6,956 nt of DNA from DASWVC01 sp036401335 (GCA_036401335.1 DASWVC010000415.1:1-6956), one strand, 5' to 3'. Positions 1 through 5,962 are shown, numbered from the stretch's first letter. Notes: a model not told the origin generated them from the sequence alone. Program-made: numbers and translations.

Positions 1-2184
1 CTCAACAATGGTCTCGTCGCTCGAACCGATAACATGTTTGCCGGGTACCGGTATGATATTCATGCCGGGTTGAAGCAATTTGGGAACGTTCTCGAACTGG
101 AGTTCGCGAGTCCGCTAAGAATCATTCGCAAGCGCCAAAAGCCGGATGATGCCGAGGAATGGAACGACCCCGTTGGCGGTTCATCCCACCTTCGCAAGGA
201 GGCTTGCTCATTCGGATGGGATTGGGGGCCGCGATTGGTTACCTCTGGAATTTATTTGCCGATCGGGCTGGAAGGCTGGGATCACAACAGGATCAAAACT
301 GTCAGGATAAGGCAGGTCCATGATCATGGAGACGTTGAGGTTCAACTACAGCCTGAGTTCGCGGCGGACCGCCCGGTTGAGTATCGGGGATCCTTTTATT
401 TCAACGGCACCCTCCTTGAAAGATTCTCGGACCCGTCCGTTCGAATCCGGTCCCCCCGGCTGTGGTGGCCGAACGGACACGGCGACCAACCCCTTTACGA
501 CCTGCGCCTCGAAGTCCTCGCGGAGAATGGCTCGACTGTTGACCGGTGGGAAAAGAGGATTGGCTTGCGGACAATCGAGCTCGATCGGCATCAAGATGCT
601 TTTGGCGAAAGTTTCCAGTTCAAGGTCAACAACAGGCTCATCTTTGCCAAAGGAGGCAATTGGATTCCGGCGCATAGCTTTGTTACCGAGGCGGGTCCTG
701 AGGTGTACAAGGATCTCATCAATTCCGCCGCGGCTGTTGGAATGAACATGCTCCGCGTCTGGGGCGGAGGGATCTACGAGAAAGATCTGTTTTACGACCT
801 TTGCGACGAGAAGGGACTGCTTGTTTGGCAGGATTTTATGTTCGCCTGCGCGCTTTACCCTGGAGACGAAGCATTTCTACAATCCGTACGTCGGGAAGCG
901 GCATTCCAAATCAAACGCCTCGCGCATCACGCCTCGCTCGCGCTCTGGTGCGGCAATAACGAACTTGAATTAAAGCCAGACGAAATTCAAAAAACAGAGG
1001 AACGGAAGCGAGCCTATGAAGTTCTCTTCTACGATTTGCTCCCTGAGACCGTTGCCGCATGTGATGGAACGACCGCGTACTGGCCTTCGTCACCCCATAA
1101 TCCCTTTGGCTATGCGCAAGGCCCAAACAGCGAACACGGCGGCGACTCCCACCTTTGGGACGTTTGGCACCTCCGGAAACCAGCCAAGTATTATGAGAAG
1201 CAGGCAACTCGCTTCTGCTCCGAATTTGGGATGCAGTCCTACAGCTCGCTTCAGGTTGCAGCGACCTATTGTTCTCCGGACCGGTTCAATATCCAGGGAC
1301 CGGAAATGGAGAACCACCAGAAAAATGCAGCGGGAAATGAAATCATTTTTGCCTACGTTTCAACGCGATATCGGTTCCCGAAAGATTACGCGGCCCTCGC
1401 TTATCTTTCTCAACTGAACCAGGCTTATTGTGTCAAGGTAGCAATCGAACATTTTCGCCGGTCGATGCCGCAGACGATGGGTGCTCTTTACTGGCAGCTG
1501 AACGACTCCTGGCCAGGCGCGTCCTGGAGCAGCATCGAATTCGACGGACGGTGGAAAGCGCTCCATTACGAGATAAAACGGGCCTTCGCACCGGCATTAG
1601 GCTCGGTGCACGTGCCCGGTGATGAAGTTGCCGGCAAAGGGAATCAGATCCTGAGCACAATCAACGACGTGCACATCTACACGGTCTTCGAGGGTCTGAC
1701 AGATCGAGCGGCGACTCTGCGGTGGCGCCTGTTACACATTGACGGAGAGCCGCTTCAAAAGGATCAGAAAAATGTGGCACTACGTTACGGACAATCGGTT
1801 CGCCAGCTTTCTATCGATTTCCAAGCGCAAATGGTTAATTATGGAGCGCCAGATCTTCTGCTTCGTGTCGAGCTCATTGACGACACGGAAGTTCTCTCCG
1901 AACAAACGGTGTTTTTCACCGCGCCCAAGCGTCTTAATCTTCGACGAGGCCCGGTTAATGTCTCCTTTTCTCCGAGCGGTGACTTCGTCGTTATGACGTT
2001 GCACTCGTGCGTCTTCCACCACGGCGTGATGATCGATTTTGAAGGCATCGACTGCGTGCCGGCCGACAATTTCATCGACCTCTTTCCGGACGAAGAGCGC
2101 AGAATTCCATTGCGAACAAAGGCCAGCGTCAACGACTTGCAGGCAGCCTTTCGTTCCACGTCGCTTATCGACTCATTCTATTGA
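1..2184 (+). CDS. GH2 beta-mannosidase, 5'-truncated by the window edge
   Basis: Glycoside hydrolase family 2 enzyme, best matched to beta-mannosidase (EC 3.2.1.25), which removes terminal beta-D-mannose from manno-oligosaccharides. The frame is open from base 1, and the residues before the first ATG (34) already fit the family (LNNGLVARTDNMF), so the true start lies upstream. 727 codons are visible; family members usually have about 820-860 residues, so roughly 100-130 are missing. In window codons: the end of the N-terminal sugar-binding sandwich with GWDWGPR at 72-78; an Ig-like domain with the RLWWPNG hallmark; then a TIM barrel with KGGNWIP near 217-223, the acid/base Glu in CGNNE at codon 321 (nt 961-963), the nucleophile Glu in CSEFG at codon 408 (nt 1222-1224) and WQLNDSWPG at 498-506. 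C-terminal beta-sandwich material follows. Both catalytic glutamates are intact and no frameshift is seen. No signal peptide can be judged. The exact substrate (mannan, N-glycan or other) is not readable from the sequence. Confidence 0.93.
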   Translation, partial: LNNGLVARTDNMFAGYRYDIHAGLKQFGNVLELEFASPLRIIRKRQKPDDAEEWNDPVGGSSHLRKEACSFGWDWGPRLVTSGIYLPIGLEGWDHNRIKTVRIRQVHDHGDVEVQLQPEFAADRPVEYRGSFYFNGTLLERFSDPSVRIRSPRLWWPNGHGDQPLYDLRLEVLAENGSTVDRWEKRIGLRTIELDRHQDAFGESFQFKVNNRLIFAKGGNWIPAHSFVTEAGPEVYKDLINSAAAVGMNMLRVWGGGIYEKDLFYDLCDEKGLLVWQDFMFACALYPGDEAFLQSVRREAAFQIKRLAHHASLALWCGNNELELKPDEIQKTEERKRAYEVLFYDLLPETVAACDGTTAYWPSSPHNPFGYAQGPNSEHGGDSHLWDVWHLRKPAKYYEKQATRFCSEFGMQSYSSLQVAATYCSPDRFNIQGPEMENHQKNAAGNEIIFAYVSTRYRFPKDYAALAYLSQLNQAYCVKVAIEHFRRSMPQTMGALYWQLNDSWPGASWSSIEFDGRWKALHYEIKRAFAPALGSVHVPGDEVAGKGNQILSTINDVHIYTVFEGLTDRAATLRWRLLHIDGEPLQKDQKNVALRYGQSVRQLSIDFQAQMVNYGAPDLLLRVELIDDTEVLSEQTVFFTAPKRLNLRRGPVNVSFSPSGDFVVMTLHSCVFHHGVMIDFEGIDCVPADNFIDLFPDEERRIPLRTKASVNDLQAAFRSTSLIDSFY

Positions 2185-2396
2185 GGTTTAATGGGCAGGA
2201 TCATTCGAACGTGACGCTTTTGGCTCAGATCCCGCTAACGCCAGGCGTGGTAAGCTTGCTCCCACCTGATTTTGAGCCTCACCAGGTTGGTCGCCGAAAG
2301 ACCCGCGGTGCTCGGGGAAGGCCAGAGCTTTAGGCAGAAGGTTTTGGGTGGTGCGACACTCGGGATGGACACACCAGCGCAATCGCTCGCACCCCG
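2185..2396. other. Convergent intergenic region, no supported gene
   Basis: This 212-base stretch lies between the stop of the mannosidase gene and the stop of the minus-strand secreted-protein gene, so it should hold the 3' ends of two converging transcripts. I find no strong GC-stem plus T-run terminator for either. A 64-codon minus-strand open frame spans 2188-2382, but it begins with TTG, lacks a ribosome binding site and its translation has no domain or hydrophobic pattern. I treat it as non-coding. Confidence 0.5.
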
Positions 2397-2912
2397 CTAA
2401 TCCGCAGGCTTTGCCCAGCCGGTGTCTACGACGGTGTTAAAGATCCTGCCTTTGCCGGGTGATTCGGAAAACTCGCTTAAAGACTGCCAGGTTCGATAGC
2501 ACCGAAACCCATCGTCAAACTGCCATTCCTCCGTGATGGTCAGCGAGTACGAGCCGACTGTTTCCGGAACGCACCGCAGCAACAGAGCCCCGGTCACCCG
2601 ATCGACGATGTATTCCTCTCGGGGCGATCCGCTTGCGGCGGGTTGGGTCGAGAAGGCGCGGTGATCGTTGATCAGTTCCACAATCAAAGGAGGAAAGGTC
2701 GAGGGATCTGTGCTGGCACCCCGGTAACCGTCCAGCTTTCCTCCCCTGTAGCCGAACGAATAGCCCGATTCAAAGTGAACCAGAAAGCGTTTGATCGAGT
2801 AGAGGCTCGAGCCGGTCGCCGGATGTTCAGGCGGCTGAGCCTGCAGGCAGACTGCAAGGCCGAAGTAGCACAAGGTGGAGAAGAGCCGCAGGTAGAGGAC
2901 GTTGGTGGGCAC
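2397..2912 (-). CDS. Putative secreted protein of unknown function (171 aa)
   Basis: I do not recognise this protein. The predicted start is a GTG (nt 2912-2910) and the stop is TAG. That start gives a plausible Sec signal peptide: a short N-region with one Arg, a hydrophobic core (LFSTLCYFGLAVCL) and a likely cleavage after LQA, near residue 25. The cysteine in the core is not in a proper lipobox (LAVC lacks G/A/S before Cys), so I do not call it a lipoprotein. The mature part (~145 aa) is rich in aromatic and polar residues, with two tyrosine-glycine-rich segments (SGYSFGYRGG, then DGYRGAS) and a later Cys pair (RCVPET, FRCYRT) that could form a disulfide. No Shine-Dalgarno is visible before the GTG; an in-frame stop at 2973-2975 limits any upstream extension and no ATG lies between. 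It follows another secreted-protein gene on the same strand, but the 232-base gap argues against tight coupling. Confidence 0.6.
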   Translation of the reverse strand: MPTNVLYLRLFSTLCYFGLAVCLQAQPPEHPATGSSLYSIKRFLVHFESGYSFGYRGGKLDGYRGASTDPSTFPPLIVELINDHRAFSTQPAASGSPREEYIVDRVTGALLLRCVPETVGSYSLTITEEWQFDDGFRCYRTWQSLSEFSESPGKGRIFNTVVDTGWAKPAD

Positions 2913-3144
2913 AATGGAATGGGCTGATTGAGGTCGCCCAGGTGTTCGCGAACGTCCTGCGAGCTGGTCCTTTCATTGGCTTGGCCAGTGATTTGTTTTG
3001 CCGTGGTTTTTTCGCGGTCCCTTCCGGCCAGGTGATGGCGTGCGTGCGGGGCCGCATAGGTACGGGAGCATGCGCCAACGCACCGGGGGTATGACGTGAA
3101 ACGAGGGCGGCGTAAACCGTGCGTCCTTGGCAATAGCACCCTTT
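2913..3144. other. Intergenic gap between two minus-strand secreted-protein genes
   Basis: Two overlapping minus-strand open frames cross this gap (3139-2684 and 3078-2827). They start with GTG and TTG, lack ribosome binding sites and largely read through the neighbouring gene in another frame, so I consider them spurious. The only structure I note is a perfect 10-base palindrome, GTTCGCGAAC, at 2944-2953, about 31 bases upstream of the 2912 start. It could be a dimeric-regulator site or chance. No clear sigma-70 promoter is visible. Confidence 0.4.
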
Positions 3145-3738
3145 TTACGGTTTAAGGCCGTTCGAGCGCAGGAGGTCGTGGACTTGCTGGTCGGTCTCCA
3201 ACTGAGCGTTCTCGTCGGTCGCAGGATGAACCATTATGGCGATGCAAGGCGAGTTGGAGGTCGCGCGCCCTGCGAACTCGAAAGTGATTCCCCGTTTGAC
3301 ATCGTCATAAAGGCTTTGATTATCGCTTTTGGGGCGTGCGCCAGGAAAGCGGCGAAGAATCTGAACGAGCACGCTACCCGTCGACAGGCCATCCGGCGTG
3401 CGGTACCAAGGGGAGGTGACGCGAATCAACTTGATGCTGACCCCGCCGGTCGGCTTGATTTCTCTGGGGCTGTTGGAAACCGAATGAATGAAGAGCGTGT
3501 CGGTGCGGCCACCCGGCTTTCTGGAAAGCCACACCGATCGGTACTGGCCCATGCCTGAGTCATCTGCATCGGGTTTTGGGAGTTTTGCCAACGAAGCAGC
3601 GCCATACCTGCCAAGGTGTATTTGGCCGATGCTCTCGCCTGCGATGACAAGGTTGGACCCGGCTTGAGCCCGCGCCGGTTGCAGAGCCGTTACACAAAAG
3701 GCGGCTGCGACTGCCAAAGGAACAAAGGTCCGTTTCAT
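3145..3738 (-). CDS. Putative secreted small protein (197 aa) with SmpA/OmlA-like repeated motif
   Basis: Exported protein of unknown function. The N-terminus is a textbook signal peptide: MKR, hydrophobic core to about residue 19, and cleavage at ARA|QA after residue 24. The mature protein has two weakly related halves. The first opens with IGQIHLG (residues 37-43) and continues ASLAKLPKP; the second has VTSPWYRTPDGLSTGS (107-122) followed by VQILRRFPGARP. The pattern of a glycine-containing turn, a helix and a Pro near its end recalls the small 'G-x-S-x-x-(D/Q)-V...LG-x-P' modules of SmpA/OmlA and BLIP-like folds, but this is inference from pattern only. Near the C-terminus, GITFEF followed by IAIMV looks like paired beta strands. 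The ATG at 3738 is supported by GAGG on the minus strand (complement of 3743-3746) four bases upstream. A -10-like GATAAT lies at the complement of 3766-3771, without a good -35. Confidence 0.75.
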   Translation of the reverse strand: MKRTFVPLAVAAAFCVTALQPARAQAGSNLVIAGESIGQIHLGRYGAASLAKLPKPDADDSGMGQYRSVWLSRKPGGRTDTLFIHSVSNSPREIKPTGGVSIKLIRVTSPWYRTPDGLSTGSVLVQILRRFPGARPKSDNQSLYDDVKRGITFEFAGRATSNSPCIAIMVHPATDENAQLETDQQVHDLLRSNGLKP

Positions 3739-3931
3739 GCCACCTCAGCCCTCGGTTGTGTCCCCATTATCATGTGCGCGTTGCCGCATGGTTTTCCCGT
3801 CTAGCCACGAATGGGCATCATGGCAATGCGGTTGAAACGACTAAAAAGACTACGGTTCTTTACCGCGGATAGATTTTCACCCTTAACGAATTTGCCAGAC
3901 AGTGTCATTAACCAACGGCGGTGCTGGCTTA
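3739..3931. other. Divergent intergenic region, left part
   Basis: This lies between the minus-strand secreted-protein gene and the structured leader of the plus-strand DUF5666 gene, so both promoters should sit here. I see only weak candidates: TTGAAA at 3832-3837 without a well-spaced -10, TAGATT at 3870-3875 without a good -35, and the minus-strand GATAAT already noted. A plus-strand open frame at 3811-4011 is Arg/Lys-rich without domain features and is probably chance. Nothing else is supported. Confidence 0.4.
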
Positions 3932-4067
3932 AGGTGGAAGGACGAGGAAAGTCGCGTCCGCCGGCAAGGAGGCCACCATCTTTCTTTGCATCGAGGCACG
4001 GGCGCGATTAGAACAGGGGTGGAACCGGTTTGGCAATCCCCAGGCCGGATCGATCCACTTCCACCTC
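3932..4067 (+). promoter_or_regulatory. Candidate structured 5' leader with competing hairpins
   Basis: Complementary segments are read directly from the sequence. Nine bases at 3932-3940 (AGGTGGAAG) are the exact reverse complement of 4058-4066 (CTTCCACCT). The same 3' segment can instead pair with 4016-4024 (GGGGTGGAA), giving nine pairs with one G-U. The 5' segment can in turn pair locally, GGTGG at 3933-3937 with CCACC at 3973-3977, enclosing a second stem GGACG (3940-3944)/CGTCC (3955-3959). Inside the 3' hairpin, CCGG at 4025-4028 and 4045-4048 can form an inner stem. The structures are mutually exclusive and end 23 bases before the ATG of the secreted DUF5666-type gene. It matches no riboswitch class I can name. 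Function as a leader is inference; a transcription start upstream of 3932 is assumed. Confidence 0.35.
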
Positions 4068-4080
4068 AACCGACTTACAC

Positions 4081-4084
4081 GGAG
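4081..4084 (+). promoter_or_regulatory. Ribosome binding site fixing the start at 4090
   Basis: GGAG lies five bases before the ATG at 4090. It selects this start over the in-frame ATG at 4030, which has no such site and would put 20 extra polar residues in front of the signal peptide. Confidence 0.7.
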
Positions 4085-4089
4085 CATCC

Positions 4090-4692
4090 ATGTCAATCCG
4101 CCTAAAAATCGGCATTACCCTGGCCACCTTCATTTTTGCTGGCGTAACGTTCGCGCAAACGCCGGAACGCATCCGTGGCGAGATCGTGTCGCTCGATGGC
4201 GATACCCTGAAGGTGCACAGCCGGACCGGCGAGACCGTTGCCATCGAAGTCAAACCTGCCGTGGCGGTTTCGGCCGTCAAGGCGATCAATCTTTCCGAGA
4301 TCAAGCCCGGTTCCTTTGTGGGCGCCGCAGCCACGACGGGCGCGGACGGTAAACTGACGGCTCGCGAAGTCCTGGTTTTCCCGGAAGCCGCGCGTGGCAC
4401 GGGTGAAGGGCATTACGCGTGGGACCTGGGTCCGAACACAACGATGACAAATGCGAACGTCGACGCCGTTGTCGAAGGCACCAGCGGGCGTGACCTTACG
4501 CTCTCGTACAAGGGCGGCACCAAGACGGTAAATGTGCCGGCCAATGTGCCGGTCGTGACCTTCGCGTCGGCAACGCGCGCCGACCTGGTGCCGGGAAAGA
4601 AGGTGTTTGTGGTGGCGACGCCAGTGCAGCAGGGTGAGTTTGCGGCGCAACGCGTGGTGGTCGAGAAGGATGGGGTCGCACCACCGATGTAG
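4090..4692 (+). CDS. Secreted/periplasmic protein with tandem DUF5666-type domains (200 aa)
   Basis: Exported small beta-rich protein of unknown function. Residues 1-22 form a signal peptide (MSIRLK, hydrophobic core, cleavage at TFA|QT). Two similar modules follow: residues ~26-101 (GEIVSLDGDTLKVHSRTG ... IKPGSFVGAAA ... LTAREVLVFPE) and ~125-195 (AVVEGTSGRDLTLSYKGG ... LVPGKKVFVVA ... FAAQRVVVEKDG). Each has the DUF5666-style order: strand pair with a G-D/R-x-L-T/K-V turn, then a xxPGxxVxV segment, then a final strand. The linker HYAWDLGP and the C-terminal PPM end are, as I recall, conserved in a proteobacterial group often auto-labelled 'metal ABC transporter permease'. That label is misleading here: beyond the signal peptide there is no membrane segment. 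The fold suggests an OB-like ligand-binding or structural role. It is preceded by a possible structured leader and followed 167 bases later by a membrane-protein gene on the same strand. Confidence 0.82.
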   Translation: MSIRLKIGITLATFIFAGVTFAQTPERIRGEIVSLDGDTLKVHSRTGETVAIEVKPAVAVSAVKAINLSEIKPGSFVGAAATTGADGKLTAREVLVFPEAARGTGEGHYAWDLGPNTTMTNANVDAVVEGTSGRDLTLSYKGGTKTVNVPANVPVVTFASATRADLVPGKKVFVVATPVQQGEFAAQRVVVEKDGVAPPM

Positions 4693-4714
4693 GGAGGAGG
4701 AATTCCACAGGCTT

Positions 4715-4863
4715 ATGATGCGCAGGAAGCCGTCGCCGGATCGCCGTTCGACGTCTGATCTGGCACCTGACGCCTCCTGTCCTGCTGTCAGACTAAAAGT
4801 GATCCTCGAACGCGTTTTGCCGCCGAGCGGCACAAGATGAACATTCATTCTGAACCGTTATGA
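4715..4863 (+). other. Two tiny ATGA-overlapping reading frames leading into the DUF4126 gene
   Basis: A 41-codon frame starts at ATG 4715 (MMRRKPSPDRRS...) and stops at TGA 4838-4840. That stop overlaps, by ATGA, the ATG at 4837 of an 8-codon frame (MNIHSEPL), whose TGA at 4861-4863 overlaps, again by ATGA, the start codon of the DUF4126 gene at 4860. A strong purine tract GGGAGGAGG lies at 4692-4700, but 14 bases from ATG 4715 is longer than usual. I cannot support either peptide as a functional product. The arrangement may serve to deliver ribosomes to the downstream start, which has no Shine-Dalgarno of its own. Confidence 0.25.
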
Positions 4864-5345
4864 ATACGCCGACCTTCGACTCTGATCTTCCTCCCGCGCT
4901 GCTGATTGGCGTGGTCACCGGCCTTCGTTCGATGACTTCTCTGGCGGCGGTCAGTTGGGCCGCCCAACGCGGCACGCTGGACTTGAAGGCCACGCCATTT
5001 GCCTTTCTGGCGTTTCCCGCGGCCACCGGCGTTCTCGGTCTGCTCGCGGCCGGGGAATTGATTGCCGACAAGCTGCCCATCGTGCCCAGTCGGAAAGCGC
5101 CGCTGTCATTTTTGGGCCGTGTCGGGATTGGTGCCTTGTGCGGCGCGCTGCTGTGCGCTCCGACGAAGCGAATGGGTTCAGGCTTTCTCGCCGGAGCGGC
5201 AGGGGCGGTCCTTGGAACCGAGGTGGGTTATGAGTTCCGGGCGCGGTTAGTGAAGGCTGTAGGCGGCATGGACTTCCCGGTCGCGTTCCTGGAGGACGCT
5301 CTCGCGATCGTGACCGCCGTCAAGGTTGTTTCCCGAAAACGGTAG
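4860..5345 (+). CDS. DUF4126-family integral membrane protein (161 aa)
   Basis: Polytopic inner-membrane protein matching what I know of the DUF4126 family; no reaction is established. Hydrophobic segments fall at roughly residues 12-30, 46-66, 84-104, 107-125 and 138-156, so four to five membrane passes. Family-like motifs are GLRSMTSLAAVSWAA (21-35), GELIADKLP (about 65-73) with PSRKAPL after it, and a glycine/alanine-rich stretch AGAAGAVLGTEVGYEFR. The ATG at 4860 lacks a Shine-Dalgarno; the N-terminus before the first membrane segment is short and polar. Initiation may depend on translation arriving from upstream, since its start codon overlaps a stop codon. A terminator-like hairpin follows 15 bases after the stop, so this is probably the last gene of a DUF5666-DUF4126 transcription unit. 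Association with the preceding secreted protein is by position only. Confidence 0.82.
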   Translation: MNTPTFDSDLPPALLIGVVTGLRSMTSLAAVSWAAQRGTLDLKATPFAFLAFPAATGVLGLLAAGELIADKLPIVPSRKAPLSFLGRVGIGALCGALLCAPTKRMGSGFLAGAAGAVLGTEVGYEFRARLVKAVGGMDFPVAFLEDALAIVTAVKVVSRKR

Positions 5346-5360
5346 CGCTTTCTGCGCCTT

Positions 5361-5378
5361 CGGCCTGCGGCCGTTTTT
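5361..5378 (+). terminator. Rho-independent terminator after the DUF4126 gene
   Basis: CGGCC (5361-5365), loop TGC, GGCCG (5369-5373), then five T residues (5374-5378). The all-GC stem followed directly by a T-run, 15 bases past the stop codon, is what an intrinsic terminator looks like, though five base pairs is short. It would work only for plus-strand transcription. Confidence 0.5.
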
Positions 5379-5404
5379 CAGAACTCGATTCCGAAATGCG
5401 CCCA

Positions 5405-5565
5405 GGTAGGATCGCGTGTCCCCACGTGAGCTCGAGTAGGGTCGGTGGTTCCTTGCCGACCGCGGGGTGAGGCGGGCCGCCAACCCCAGGGGCGCTTGAG
5501 GACAAGCTCCCCTACCGCACGGACGCGGCCGATACTCCGGCGGTGAAGGGACTCGCCGCCCTACC
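5405..5565. repeat. Palindromic GC-rich intergenic repeat cluster bounded by GGTAGG/CCCTACC
   Basis: A 161-base non-coding block built of inverted repeats. GTAGG words point inward from the left (5406-5410, 5436-5440), and their complements CCTAC come from the right (5511-5515, 5560-5564). Between them lie separate hairpins: GGTCGG/CCGACC (5440-5445, 5456-5461); GGCGG/CCGCC around 5471-5481; a long one GGGGCGCTTG/CAAGCTCCCC (5489-5498, 5503-5512, one mismatch, loop AGGA); and GGCGG/CCGCC (5539-5543, 5556-5560). Neither strand gives a credible protein. The look is that of a dispersed REP/MITE-like intergenic element; I recall similar GGTAGGG-flanked blocks in verrucomicrobial intergenic DNA, but copy number cannot be judged from one window. 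Confidence 0.5.
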
Positions 5566-5588
5566 GGGCCACCGCTCGCTTGCCGGCC

Positions 5589-5613
5589 AAAACGGGAAAC
5601 GGGGCAAACGGGG
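5589..5613. repeat. Short AAACGGGG tandem repeat
   Basis: Three near-identical units, AAAACGGG, AAACGGGG and (after one C) AAACGGGG, occupy 5589-5613. They lie between the palindrome cluster and the 3' end of the small membrane-protein gene. Too short to assign a role. Confidence 0.5.
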
Positions 5614-5688
5614 CTAAAGTTAATGCTTATGGACCGCCGACCCTGCCAAACGCCGACACCCCGATCCGTTTGTTTTCCCGGGCTTTGT

Positions 5689-5835
5689 TCAGCGCACCGG
5701 AATGTGGAGGACGTTGTACAGGTACATCATCACAGTAAGAAAAATGATGATCAGGACCGCCGCCATGGCCAGGCCGGCAAGCCCGACGCGCAGGGTGTTG
5801 TGGTCCGGTTCAGGCTTGGTTGGATCGTAACCCAT
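5689..5835 (-). CDS. Small single-pass membrane protein (48 aa)
   Basis: A 48-codon gene from ATG (5835-5833) to TGA (5691-5689). I do not recognise the family. The product has a polar, proline-containing N-terminus (MGYDPTKPEPDHNTLR, residues 1-16), then one long hydrophobic helix at about 17-40 (VGLAGLAMAAVLIIIFLTVM and MYLY), and a short basic end (NVLHIPVR). The charge pattern (acidic N-tail with few positives, Arg at the C-end) does not settle the topology. A GGTGAG element on the minus strand (complement of 5841-5846), five bases before ATG, fits the extended Shine-Dalgarno consensus and supports translation. It lies 127 bases downstream of the Fe-ADH gene on the same strand, so it could be the last gene of that unit or have its own promoter. 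Single-helix proteins of this size are often accessory subunits of membrane complexes; no partner is visible here. Confidence 0.68.
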   Translation of the reverse strand: MGYDPTKPEPDHNTLRVGLAGLAMAAVLIIIFLTVMMYLYNVLHIPVR

Positions 5836-5849
5836 GCCTACTCACCAAC

Positions 5850-5883
5850 CATGAAGGACGCGGAACATCAACGTCCATTCATG
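5850..5883 (-). promoter_or_regulatory. Hairpin upstream of the small membrane-protein gene
   Basis: CATGAAGGACG (5850-5860) faces CGTCC-A-TTCATG (5872-5883): eleven pairs with one bulged A and an 11-base loop. On the minus-strand transcript the stem ends just before the GGTGAG ribosome binding site, so it could affect translation of the 48-residue protein or protect the 3' end of the Fe-ADH message. As DNA it could also be an operator. Confidence 0.3.
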
Positions 5884-5962
5884 ACGGCTTGTAAAAAGAT
5901 TACAGGTGCGCCTTTTCCCTCCAGTGGCGGCAAACCCGGCTGTGGCGGCAACGTTGATTGCT

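Noticed and set aside
2188..2382. 64-codon minus-strand open frame after the mannosidase gene
   Set aside because: TTG start, no ribosome binding site, no domain, no hydrophobic pattern; likely chance in GC-rich DNA.
2684..3139. 151-codon minus-strand open frame overlapping the 171-residue secreted protein
   Set aside because: GTG start, Arg/Pro/Ser-rich low-complexity translation typical of an out-of-frame read; the overlapping frame has a signal peptide and better composition.
3940..3960. GAGGAAAGTC resembling the conserved 5' segment of bacterial RNase P RNA
   Set aside because: The expected continuation and the matching 3' partner motif are absent, and fewer than 150 bases remain before the next gene, while RNase P RNA needs about 350-400.
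4102..4848. 248-codon minus-strand open frame opposite the DUF5666 gene
   Set aside because: Long only because GC-rich DNA has few stops on the opposite strand; Arg/His-rich with no domain, while the plus-strand frame has a signal peptide, ribosome binding site and family motifs.
5247..5505. Minus-strand open frames across the terminator and palindrome cluster
   Set aside because: They translate inverted repeats and the end of the DUF4126 gene in reverse; no start signal or domain.
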